This document shows, piece after piece, positions 48,571 through 57,900 of a stretch of DNA of 64,000 bases (position 1 is the first letter of the stretch; the number at the start of each line of letters is the position of its first letter). The notes under the pieces were generated by a model, which was given only the letters and a program-made list of their open reading frames with translations, did no database searches and was not told the origin of the DNA. Source of the DNA: Thalassoglobus neptunius (lineage in GTDB: Bacteria > Planctomycetota > Planctomycetia > Planctomycetales > Planctomycetaceae); NCBI RefSeq assembly GCF_007859735.1, contig NZ_SIHI01000013.1, forward strand, positions 1-64,000. The letters are read 5' to 3'. Made by a program: the position numbers and the translations under genes.

Positions 48571-48662
48571 TTTTCGTTTGCACTCACTCGCACGAGCAAA
48601 CTCAGTCTTTTTGTCTGATGAAAAAGTTCAATCGAGTGCACAGGAAAGAGCAACTTCCTCTA
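48571..48662 (-). repeat. Structured dispersed repeat, copy 1
   Basis: Reading on the minus strand from the TAG stop of the gene at 48660, about 90 bp match a second copy at 61516 with few mismatches. The copy contains an inverted repeat around GTTGCTCT, a TCAG/CTGA pair and a GTTTGC...GCAAAC pair. It lacks the 20-bp duplication present in copy 2. Confidence 0.85.
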
Positions 48663-48968
48663 GAAGCCGAACGAGAAATACGGGGTGGAAATGTAACCGT
48701 TCCGATAGCGGGGACCATAATACGGTCGACGTCCGTAATAGCGTCCTCGGTCGTAGCGGTTGTCGAAACGTCGATCCAGTTGCCGGTCGAATTGGCGATA
48801 GTCTCGCCGTGCGTCTCGATACCCACGATCGAAAGACCGATCCAATCGACGTTCGATTCGATTTCGTAACACGCGCCGAGGCGGCGCAGCTTCGGCAGTT
48901 GTCGTGTCGCTGACTCCAGTCAGAATGAACATTGAGGCAACAGTTGTTGCGATGAGAAAGTTTTTCAT
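48660..48968 (-). CDS. Small secreted Arg/Tyr-rich protein
   Basis: The 102-residue product has a signal peptide (MKNFLIATTVASMFILTGVSDTTTAEA in the first 27 residues; key feature the hydrophobic FLIATTVASMFILTG). The mature part is rich in Arg, Asp and Tyr with repeating RRxxDR-like units and ends in a Tyr/Gly/Pro-rich section. Such composition suits binding to polyanions or surface structures, but this is inference. The stop TAG is immediately followed by dispersed repeat copy 1. No known family. Confidence 0.7.
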   Translation of the reverse strand: MKNFLIATTVASMFILTGVSDTTTAEAAPPRRVLRNRIERRLDRSFDRGYRDARRDYRQFDRQLDRRFDNRYDRGRYYGRRPYYGPRYRNGYISTPYFSFGF

Positions 48969-49497
48969 GAGAGACCTCCGGTCGTTAATTCACTTCATGC
49001 AATCGCTCAAATGGAAATGAGCGCATTACTTTCATCCTATGCATGACTCTTCTCAGTTCAAGACGTGTGGAGGGCTCTGCAATCCGTGGATCAATGCAAA
49101 ATCGTGAGGCAAATTGCAGTCAGACAACGGTTTACCGAGTTTTCGAGAATTGCCCAAACTTACTCGTTGCTCACGACGTTGTGTGAAATTGACGACGTCG
49201 ATTTCGAAACGAGCTGAAGCGAAATTCTTCTCGCGAGGACTTGTTCCAATGGCGCTACGCGGTCGATCGAATCAAAGCGCACGTACACAAGCCAACAAGC
49301 GAGGATGCAACCCGTTCGAGGGAATGCGTTGAAAGGAATGCCGGACGTTCCCGACAATGCAGAGCATGAGAGAGGTCGTTAAAAAGGCACTGTAAGAAGT
49401 CGCGAGAAAGAGACCATCGACGACGATGCTGCCACGCAATATCATCCACGTCGGTGAACAGTCACAGTCTACATAGTCGATCGAAGTGTGGTGAACG
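48969..49497. other. 529-bp intergenic region
   Basis: Divergent region between the small secreted protein and DoxX. Short frames exist but I see no supported gene, tRNA or hairpin. Promoters for both directions should lie here. Confidence 0.4.
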
Positions 49498-49917
49498 ATG
49501 AGTTCGAAGAACCTCCGAATTGTGGGATGGGTCCTGAGTATTCTTCTGGTGGCGTTTCTGGTCTTTGGAAGCGCCATGGGGAAGTTTACTGAATGGGAAG
49601 GGAAGGCGGAGATGTTCGACAAGCTGGGATGGGAGCAAGACGTGATGCATACCATCGGCATTGTCGAAGTTGTGATCGCGATCCTGTTCCTGATTCCTCA
49701 CACTGCGTTTGTCGCTGCCATTTTACTTGCTGGTTATCTCGGCGGAGCAACTGCGACGCATGTGCGGATTGAAGATCCGTTTCTCGTTCCGATCATCATT
49801 GGGGTTGTCGCCTGGATCGCACTCGGTTTGCGTCAGCCGGATGTCTTTCGACTTGCCTTTCGCGGGCCGAGCGCAAGTAGTGATCAAGCTCCAACACCCG
49901 AAACCGACAAGAGCTAA
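49498..49917 (+). CDS. DoxX-like membrane protein
   Basis: The 139-residue protein has about four hydrophobic segments (roughly residues 8-25, 52-68, 72-90 and 95-115). The FVFGSAMGKFTEWEG region (here FLVFGSAMGKF) is typical of DoxX-like inner-membrane proteins; the function of this family is unclear. The ATG at 49498 is used. It is convergent with speA, whose end lies only 15 bp away. Confidence 0.82.
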   Translation: MSSKNLRIVGWVLSILLVAFLVFGSAMGKFTEWEGKAEMFDKLGWEQDVMHTIGIVEVVIAILFLIPHTAFVAAILLAGYLGGATATHVRIEDPFLVPIIIGVVAWIALGLRQPDVFRLAFRGPSASSDQAPTPETDKS

Positions 49918-49932
49918 GCTGCTCTTGCTCTT

Positions 49933-51849
49933 CTATTCCTGAAGCCCTTCGAGGTACGTGTAGCCGTTGAGGCCTTCTTCGTAGAATTTGATCAGTCGAC
50001 CTGCTTCGGCATTGTCGATGAGTCCTTCTCGAACAGCGGCTTCGGCGGCCATCTGAAGTCGATCGATCAGTTCGCGTCCATTGAACTGAACGTACTCAAG
50101 CACTTCACTGACGGTCTCTCCTTTGATGATCGACTCCAGCATCACTCTGCCGTTCTCATCGAGATCAACATGAATGGTATTGGTGTCGCCGAACAGGTTG
50201 TGGAGGTCGCCGAGGATTTCCTGGTAGGCTCCGATCAGGAACGCCCCGAGGTAATAAGGTGAGCCATCAAACTCGTGCAGACGCAGGGTTTTCTTGACAT
50301 CACGTCGATCGATAAACGTGTCGATTTTGCCGTCGGAATCGCAGGTAATGTCACACAGGACCGCGTGCCGGCTTGGTTTTTCCTCCAGTCGGTGAATGGG
50401 CATCACCGGGAAGAGTTGTTTGATCGCCCAGCTGTCGGGCATTGATTGAAACAGCGAAAAGTTGCAGAAGAACAAATCGGAAAGCATTCCGGGCAGGGAA
50501 GTCAGTTCTTCGGGAATGTAATCCAGATCCTCAAGAAGCCGTGTGATCTTTCGACAGATCGCGAAGAAGAGATTCTCTGCGAGCACTCGTTGTTCGAGCG
50601 GCAGGTATCCCCCGCTGAAGAGGCTCATCGCCATGTCAATGGCTTGCTGGCAGTCGTGATAACTCTCCTGGACGTTCCTCTGAGTCAGTTCACTATACGT
50701 CAACATCAGGTCGTGAAGAGGTTGTTCGTAGTTGTCCGGAATCTCAGGGGGAATGGCTTCGACATCACCCTGTCGGGTGACACCCAGTGTTCCGAAAATT
50801 AAGGCGCTATGGAAAGCTGCAATTGCGCGACCACTTTCCGAAAGGATGATCGGGTGATCGACCCCGGTCTCGTCGCAGACCGTTTGAATGTGGTAGATCA
50901 CGTCATTGGCGTATTCCTGGAGGGTGTAATTCATGCTCGACTGAAAATTCGTCTGCGAACCATCGTAGTCGACACCCAGTCCTCCCCCGACGTCGAGGTA
51001 TTCGAGTCCGGCCCCGCGTCGCGCAAGATCGACATACACTCGGCTGGCTTCTGTGATCGCAGCTTTGACCTGTCGAATGTTTGTAATCTGGCTGCCAAGA
51101 TGAAAATGCAGCAGATTAAAACAGTCCTGCATTCCCTGGCTTTCCAACAGCTCAAGCCCTTTCAGGATCTCGCTGACGGTCAGGCCGAATTTGGAGCGGT
51201 AGCCGCCTGAAGATTGCCATCGTCCCGCCCCGCGGGCAGCCAGCTTCACTCGCATTCCGATTCGAGGACGGACACCAACCTGCTTGGCAATTTTCAGGAT
51301 TCGTTCCAGTTCCGTGTACTTCTCAACGACCGGAAGAACCGTTCGTCCGATCTTCTGCGCGAGCATCGCCATTTCGATAAACTCGTCGTCCTTAAAGCCG
51401 TTGCAAATGATCGGCATCGACGGGTCCGTCATCGCGACCACTGCGAGCAATTCGGGTTTGCTACCAGCTTCGAGACCGAATCCGAATTCTCGACCGTATT
51501 CGACAATTTTCTCGACGACTTCTCGCTGCTGGTTGACCTTGATCGGGTAGACGCAGGCGTATTGCCCCTGATAGTCATTTTCTTTGATGGCTTTGGCGAA
51601 GACGTCGCGAATTTCGGTCAGCCGCTCTTTCAGGATGCCGTTGAATCTCAGAAGAATCGGCAGGTCGAGACCTCGGACCTGCAGCCGATCAATCAACTTC
51701 TTGAGATCAAGGGCTCGCTCCTTATTGCGGTCCGGGTGCACGAGCAGGTGACCATTCGGGCCGATGGAAAAGAAGCCGTTGCCCCACCTGTTGACCTCGT
51801 ACAAATCGTTCGAGTCACTTGTGGTCCAGGAGTTTGCAGGATCGATCAT
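49933..51849 (-). CDS. speA: Biosynthetic arginine decarboxylase
   Basis: The 638-residue protein matches SpeA, the PLP-dependent decarboxylase that turns arginine into agmatine for polyamine synthesis. K104 in CVYPIKVNQ is the cofactor lysine; HLGSQ and DVGGGLGVDYDG belong to the barrel, and LFQSMPDSWAI to the C-terminal part. Length agrees with the family. No agmatinase or agmatine deiminase gene is adjacent. It has its own promoter region and is convergent with DoxX. Confidence 0.97.
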   Translation of the reverse strand: MIDPANSWTTSDSNDLYEVNRWGNGFFSIGPNGHLLVHPDRNKERALDLKKLIDRLQVRGLDLPILLRFNGILKERLTEIRDVFAKAIKENDYQGQYACVYPIKVNQQREVVEKIVEYGREFGFGLEAGSKPELLAVVAMTDPSMPIICNGFKDDEFIEMAMLAQKIGRTVLPVVEKYTELERILKIAKQVGVRPRIGMRVKLAARGAGRWQSSGGYRSKFGLTVSEILKGLELLESQGMQDCFNLLHFHLGSQITNIRQVKAAITEASRVYVDLARRGAGLEYLDVGGGLGVDYDGSQTNFQSSMNYTLQEYANDVIYHIQTVCDETGVDHPIILSESGRAIAAFHSALIFGTLGVTRQGDVEAIPPEIPDNYEQPLHDLMLTYSELTQRNVQESYHDCQQAIDMAMSLFSGGYLPLEQRVLAENLFFAICRKITRLLEDLDYIPEELTSLPGMLSDLFFCNFSLFQSMPDSWAIKQLFPVMPIHRLEEKPSRHAVLCDITCDSDGKIDTFIDRRDVKKTLRLHEFDGSPYYLGAFLIGAYQEILGDLHNLFGDTNTIHVDLDENGRVMLESIIKGETVSEVLEYVQFNGRELIDRLQMAAEAAVREGLIDNAEAGRLIKFYEEGLNGYTYLEGLQE

Positions 51850-52149
51850 GTTTGGCGAAATTCCAAATCTACTCTAACCGGGCTGAAGTGTTGTCACGCG
51901 ATACCGAACACTCATCGGGATTGCGAGATCAAATCGAAACGCATTCGGGAATCGATCCGAAATCCAGCTGCTGTGGCGACAGTCTGGTCAGTCGGGTTGA
52001 GAGATCGTTTCCAGAGAATTCAGGAATTGGGGCGATGAACACTGCTCCGCCAGTTGTGATCTGGGCGGCGCCGAATTCTCCAACATTCGATTCCCCAGTG
52101 AAAGCAAAGAAGGGAGAACTTTCTGAAAGTTTCCCGTCGCTGGGATTTG
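51850..52149. other. 300-bp intergenic region
   Basis: No supported gene. It separates speA from the DUF1802 gene on the same strand and should contain the speA promoter. Confidence 0.4.
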
Positions 52150-52788
52150 TTAATCGGACGGGTGGTGAAGACGCATCGACGAACCGGTTGCCCTTTTGAA
52201 CTCATCAATGCGACGCTCAAATTCCTCGTCAGAGAGAACCGCGTTTAATCCACTTGTAGAGAGAGGAACGCTCAGCGTTAACCAACTCTTGCAGCCATCG
52301 TACTGGTCGGTGTGTTCGACGAGGACCGGTTTCGGAAAGGAAAAAGCCCGTACAAACAGTGCCGTCAACCCGGGCGACCGATACTCGAACCGCTGGTGAG
52401 TCACTTCGTCTTTCAACACATGCAGATTGCGAATTGTTGATAGCTGAGACAAATCGTCGATGTAGCAGCTCATCTGAACTTCGCAAAAGACTTGAATGGG
52501 AATTTCGTTCGCCGTGGCTGACGAAGCGATGGGGACTTCGTTCCCGGGCATTTTTTCTGCAAATTCCGGAGTGATCAGTTCAACGGTTTGATGAAAACGC
52601 GTGGGGAACAACCAGAACCGATCCGATTTGATCCGGAACTCCCCGTGATCTTCACGAATTCCGCCGGTCCTCAGAAGAACACTTTGATGACCCGAACGAA
52701 GTGCTTCACACACGACGGCCCAATCCTTGAGGGCATGCGCTTCCTCATGAACGGAACAGTCTCTCGGGTTCATCGTTGGTTTCATCAT
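52150..52788 (-). CDS. DUF1802 family protein
   Basis: The 212-residue protein carries the DUF1802 pattern: ALKDWAVVCEAL, VLLRTGGIREDHGEF and FWLFPTRFHQ. The family is small and of unknown function. A KDEVTHQRFEYRSPGL segment lies further on. No signal peptide or membrane helix. It lies 79 bp after leuD on the same strand and may share its transcript. The N-terminal ATG codons at residues 1, 2 and 6 leave the start uncertain. Confidence 0.82.
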   Translation of the reverse strand: MMKPTMNPRDCSVHEEAHALKDWAVVCEALRSGHQSVLLRTGGIREDHGEFRIKSDRFWLFPTRFHQTVELITPEFAEKMPGNEVPIASSATANEIPIQVFCEVQMSCYIDDLSQLSTIRNLHVLKDEVTHQRFEYRSPGLTALFVRAFSFPKPVLVEHTDQYDGCKSWLTLSVPLSTSGLNAVLSDEEFERRIDEFKRATGSSMRLHHPSD

Positions 52789-52867
52789 GTTAAGTGGCGA
52801 GCAACAGGTCGCGGCGAAAAAGGAGGAATCACAACTCGAGCGAGCACGCGAAAACCATGAATCTCGC

Positions 52868-53464
52868 TTAGTGCTCGACGAATTCTTTGACGTAAGGAAG
52901 AGATTCGAGTTTCTCCTTGATCGAAGGATGTCGATCGAGGAGTTGGGCGAGGAAGTCCCATTTGCCGGTGGTCAGCGCTTCGTGAGCACTTTGCGGCATC
53001 TCGACGGAAATCACTTCTTCGCCAAAAGTGAGCTCATTCTTCGGGAGATTGAGTTCCAGTTCAAGTTTGGGATTTGCGGAGACGGCAGCGGCGATGCGTT
53101 CCAGCTCGGAGCGAGACGCAGTGACGGCCGGGATTCCGAGCGATGTGCAGTTCCCGAAGAAGATCTCTGCGAAGGATTCCGCGACAATTGCTTCAATTCC
53201 CCATCGCATGAGCGATTGCGGTGCATGTTCGCGCGACGATCCACAACCGAAGTTTCGGCCGCTGATCAGAATCTTTCCTTCCTGGTGGGCTTCATGGTTG
53301 AACGGATGCGATTCGTCCTGTTCCCGATCGTCTTTGAAAGCGTGTTCGCCAATGCCTTCAAAGCTGACACATCGAAGAAAACGCGCCGGGATGATTCGAT
53401 CTGTATCAATATCGTCGAGCAACAGCGGCATTCCTGGCCCGGTGACTGTTTCGATTACCTGCAT
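52868..53464 (-). CDS. leuD: 3-isopropylmalate dehydratase small subunit
   Basis: The 198-residue protein is LeuD, which with LeuC isomerises 2- to 3-isopropylmalate in leucine synthesis. DDIDTDRIIPARFL and SGRNFGCGSSREHAP are the family motifs, the latter at about residues 67-82. No leuC gene lies in the window, so the large subunit must be elsewhere. A GAGGAA ribosome binding site precedes the ATG at 53464, located in the end of the small gene upstream, which overlaps it by 10 bp. Confidence 0.95.
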   Translation of the reverse strand: MQVIETVTGPGMPLLLDDIDTDRIIPARFLRCVSFEGIGEHAFKDDREQDESHPFNHEAHQEGKILISGRNFGCGSSREHAPQSLMRWGIEAIVAESFAEIFFGNCTSLGIPAVTASRSELERIAAAVSANPKLELELNLPKNELTFGEEVISVEMPQSAHEALTTGKWDFLAQLLDRHPSIKEKLESLPYVKEFVEH

Positions 53465-53676
53465 AACAATTCCTCTATTCGTTCGACATCAAGCCAGTTG
53501 AGACTGCGTAATTTCTGATCCCACACAATAGCAGACCATTGATTCTTGCCAAAACGAATCAGCATCAGGAATTTCAGACTCAGTCGATTCCGATCAGAGA
53601 ACTTAGTGAACATTTGCAGGTCGTTCCGTTCGAGTTGAAGTTTCCGTTGAGGACGTTCGAACGGCATAATTTTCAT
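53455..53676 (-). CDS. Possible small protein upstream of leuD
   Basis: A 73-residue frame ends 10 bp inside leuD, so it could be translationally coupled and carries the leuD ribosome binding site in its last codons. The product is basic with no recognisable domain, and its own start lacks a good ribosome binding site. It may be a leader or spurious. Confidence 0.35.
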   Translation of the reverse strand: MKIMPFERPQRKLQLERNDLQMFTKFSDRNRLSLKFLMLIRFGKNQWSAIVWDQKLRSLNWLDVERIEELLCR

Positions 53677-53781
53677 TGGAATGCAGGAATTTGACGTCTC
53701 TAGCGTCAGACAGACAGGGCTCGCTTCCGATTTTTCAACTCAGACGGAGCGCTACCCATCCACCTCTTTTTATCTTCGCCC

Positions 53782-54903
53782 ATGCCCATGACTCATTCAT
53801 TCGAGTCCTGTCCCGAGTTGCCTGCGCCTCCCCGACGCATCGCGTTCTTCTCTATCGTTGCGCTCACTCTTGGGATCGGATTGGCCTACTGGGTAGAGCG
53901 TCCGCGCGGTCCCGTTTGCCAGGGGACGTTGATGGCTCGGACCACCTACATTACATCCCCCGCAGACGGAGTGTTGGCCGAACTTCTTGTCGAAGAAGGG
54001 GCCAGTATCGAAATGAGTCAACCACTGGTTCGCATTGTGGACGACACTCTCGAACAAGCTGTGGCGACCAAAACCCGCGAAATCGATGCCCTCGAATTTC
54101 AACATCGTCAGGCACTCGCAGCTGCGGAACTGGAACTTGCCTGGAGACAACGCGCACTCGATTCGGAAATTTGTGAGATCCAGCTGCAATCAGCGACATT
54201 TCTGAAGGAGAAATACAACTTCGAAATGCAGCAGAGTATGCTTAACGACATTCTTGCCGGTCAGGAACTGGTCATGGCGGACAACGAAGGATCGTTCGTC
54301 AGTTCGCTGATTGTTGACGGGGCGACCAAGCCTTCGGATCGAATGGCAACCATTCTGGAAATGGAACTGGCGAGCAACGCGGCCGAAGTCTCTTCCGCTC
54401 AGGTTGAGATCTGTGATTTGCGTCAAAAGCAGCTTGAACAGCTTCGCGATGCACTGCCTGCGAAAGTCCGTCGGACTGAGGGAGTGGACGTCGCGGAGGC
54501 GATTCTCAACCGTGCTCGAGCAGAGCTTGACCAGCTGCGTGCACAACAAGAGAGCCTGACTGTGCACTCTCCGTCCATTGGACGAGTTGGCGTTTATCAG
54601 AGTCGCGTCGGGGCACGGATTTCCGAAGGAGCACCGATCGTTGAACTTCTCGACGATGCACACCGTTACCTTCTCGTGAACGTTCCGTCGACTGAGATTG
54701 TCTCGTTTCCGATCGATCAGAAACTTGTTTTGATCTTCCCGGGGAATCAGCATCGATCGGGAAAAGTGACCATGATCGCACCGCAAGCTCAGCATTGCTC
54801 GCTTCTGAACAAGTCGACGATTCAAGTCCACGTTGAGCAAGTCGGGAAGATGTGGCCAAACGTCCCGATCGGATCTCAAGTTGAAGTTCAAATCGATCGT
54901 TGA
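53782..54903 (+). CDS. HlyD-like membrane-fusion / efflux adaptor protein
   Basis: The 373-residue protein has one N-terminal hydrophobic segment (about residues 22-40). It is followed by a biotinyl-lipoyl-like half motif (YITSPADGVLAELLVEEGASI in part: SPADGVL and VEEGASI), a long coiled-coil region at about 85-270, the second lipoyl half (SPSIGRVGVYQSRVGARI in part), and a beta-barrel domain to the end. This is the membrane-fusion-protein architecture of HlyD/AcrA relatives. No transporter or outer-membrane partner is adjacent. It is convergent with the large gene at 54983. Confidence 0.85.
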   Translation: MPMTHSFESCPELPAPPRRIAFFSIVALTLGIGLAYWVERPRGPVCQGTLMARTTYITSPADGVLAELLVEEGASIEMSQPLVRIVDDTLEQAVATKTREIDALEFQHRQALAAAELELAWRQRALDSEICEIQLQSATFLKEKYNFEMQQSMLNDILAGQELVMADNEGSFVSSLIVDGATKPSDRMATILEMELASNAAEVSSAQVEICDLRQKQLEQLRDALPAKVRRTEGVDVAEAILNRARAELDQLRAQQESLTVHSPSIGRVGVYQSRVGARISEGAPIVELLDDAHRYLLVNVPSTEIVSFPIDQKLVLIFPGNQHRSGKVTMIAPQAQHCSLLNKSTIQVHVEQVGKMWPNVPIGSQVEVQIDR

Positions 54904-54982
54904 GCCAGCGTCATGCTTTCGCCGCACTCACCCCAGCACCGTTCACACTGCTGAAGCGAGCGGACATGGAAAGCAACCTGTT

Positions 54983-57900
54983 CTATGGGGTTTCGCCGAC
55001 AACTCGGACTGGTTTCTCGAAACGGATTGGCTCGCTGTAATCAGCGGTCATCAGTTCAACGCCAACCTTGGAGTTACAGGCACCTGCTGCAGTCAGGACG
55101 ATATCGAACTCCTGCGTGTCACCCATCCCAACCTCAGCAACTGGTTGGAACACAATCCGATTTCCCTGGACCTGGTATTGGCTGGGACCTTTTGCGGACG
55201 TGAACGTCAGCCCGTCGGGGATGACGAATTGAGTAAGAACATTCTCGGCAGCGGCAGTTCCGTCGTTCTTGAGCTTCAAGCGGAACGAGACTTGATCGCC
55301 AACGAGGACTGTTTGATTCTGGCCGAGGACATCAATGTCGAGATCGGCGAAGCCTTTGACTTCGAGTGTTGACGCAGCTTCGACAATGTTGTTCTCGTCG
55401 TCTCGGGCAACGAAGCTGAGAGAAAGGCTTCCAGCCTGATCGGGAACAAGTGGCGTTTTCAGATCTCTCGATTCACCAGCTTCAAGAACTTCGAAATTGC
55501 GAATGAGGACACGTTTCTCGGCATCCCAACCCGGAAGCGGTTGCGCGGGTGAAAGTCCGACAGGGATTCTTTCGATCACTTTCACGTTACTCAGTCTTTG
55601 ACTTGAAAGATTGGTCACACGTGAAGTCATCTCGATCGGGCGTCCCACGAATCCTCGTTTGGGGCCGCTCTGAATCAAACCGATTCGAGAATCGAGAATG
55701 CGCAGGTCCGAGTGAGTTTCCGCATGTGTTTCACCGTTGACGGTGACGAGTGCTTGAGACGACGCAACTCCTGCTGCCTCTGCAGTCAGAACGAGATCGA
55801 TGCTTCGCGATTCACCGGCAGGAAGATCTCCGACCCGGTATTCAATATCGCGTCCACCGGGATGACTGAGCAGTTCCGGAAGGATTGTTCTCAGATAGAC
55901 CTCTTTGGCAGAGCCTTCTCCCGAGTTTGTGATTGTCATCTGATAAGTTGCTGTTTTTCCAGTCACAGCTTCTTTTGGCCCCTGCATTTTCAGTTCGATT
56001 TTCGGGGCAGTCACTCGAATTCTGGCTGCGACGGCCGCTTCAAAAGAGACGGTTGCGACGCTTCCAATTTCGCCAGCTTCCATCGGGATCACGAGAAGTT
56101 GAATTTCCCAAACGTCTCCAGGCTGAAGTTCGGGACGTTCCCAGGTCAACACTCCATTCGACAGAGATGCCTGCGGAATCGTTCCCTTCAGTTTGGTTCC
56201 TTTCGGAATGCGATCTTCGACCACGAGCGACTTCGCCGGGCTTCCGCCGACGTTCTTGATGAGGATCGAGTAGATCAAGGGCTCATCGATGGTTGCACTT
56301 GCTGGAGCCTTTTTCTCGATGGTCAATTCCGGGCTTTGATCTCCTTCGTTGACGTCTCGATCAATCGTCCCCTGACCGATTAACTCGTTGTTCGACTCAG
56401 ATTCTTTCGCTTCCGGAGTGGCTTGCGGGTCAGGAATGTTGTTTGCGACTTCACCTTCCTGAATATTCGTAAGCGGTTGGTTTCCGATGTTGAGATCTGC
56501 ACCTGCTTCATCGCCGAAGGAAAACGGAGCAACGGGAGCCATGCGATCAGTGGGCAGGGCGAGTTTCCGGGGAGTTGGGGAAGATTCGAGACTGGACGGA
56601 GAGAGCCGTTCTTCCTGGAGTCCCTGGTTGCTTCCATCAGCAAACTTCACTGGGGGATTTTGTGGAGCTTCGATCAATTCGAACGGACCTGGAGGCGCTG
56701 ACGACGTGCTCCCCGAGTCGGTTTGAAGTTCCATCCGGCTTCGGTTTCGTGGAATGATTTGCGGAAGATCCGATCCCGAAGTTCCGGGGCCGCTTGAGAG
56801 GTTCCCGGAAGGTGTTTCACGAGTGGGGCTCGAGTCTTGTTCACCAAAATAGGGGTTGCTGATTTCCGGAGCTCGGCCGGGATTGATCGTCGGAAGCTCT
56901 CGAGCTGGAGGTGTCGCCAGTGGAGTTGGCATCACCAAATCAAGCTCTCCAGACGGCTCAGGCAAAGACTGAGGAGGCGCGGCAGGCTCGGCGAGCGGTG
57001 CCGGTCGACTGAGGAGGGCGTTGTTTTGATTCGGTTCTTCGGGCTTCGGAGTGGCTGCTTCTAAGGTCAGTTCTTGTGGGTTCGGCCAGACTGGCAATGC
57101 GTCCTCCGTCTCGCTTTCGTCAGCGACTTGCTGGGGCGCTGTTGAGAGCGGGAGTGTTGGGGACGTTGTTTCAATTGGATTCGCTTGCCCCAGTGGAATC
57201 GGCGTATTCGGCGAAGGATCAGCCGGAGGGGAAGAAGAATTGGCCGGTGGGAGAAGAGTGAGCGGAACAACTTCTTCTTCACTTGTACTCAGAGGAGCGG
57301 TGTTGAGCGGTTCCGAAGTCGGAGCTTCCTGAATTTCCAAACCGGGAGAACGAGCGAAGGGGTTTTCTTCTGCCGCTGGTGCGTTGGCAGGTCCTGCAAG
57401 CGTCGTTGAGCCGGGAAGAACATCATCGGTTCCCCCAACTTCTGCTGCTGCGGGAACGGTGTTTTCGTACTTTGCGAACGGATTGGGCGAATCTGTGAGC
57501 GCGAACGATGTGACCGGCTCGTTGTTTCCTTCCGGTTGCGGAACTCCTGGGCCGGGGAACGCAGGAAGTTCGTCATTCGTTCCGACATCGAGAGTCTCCG
57601 GTTGCACCGCAAGCGAAGTCATTTCTTGATCGACGGGACGATCGAGTCCTGGGAGAGTTGGAGCAGGGCCAGAGTTTGGCGTCTCAGCGGTCTCAATGGG
57701 CAGGCTGCGATTTGAATTCGTCGAGAGTGGCTCACTCGCTGAAAGATTTGAAACAGGCAACGCATCGAGTTGAGGAGGTGCTTCCACACTGAGACCGGGC
57801 AAAGTCTTCGGCGATGGAAGGACATCGGCGGAAGCGGGAGTCACGGAATCTTGTTCGGCAGGTGAGTCTTCCCAGCTGATTGTTTCGATTTCGGAGTTTT

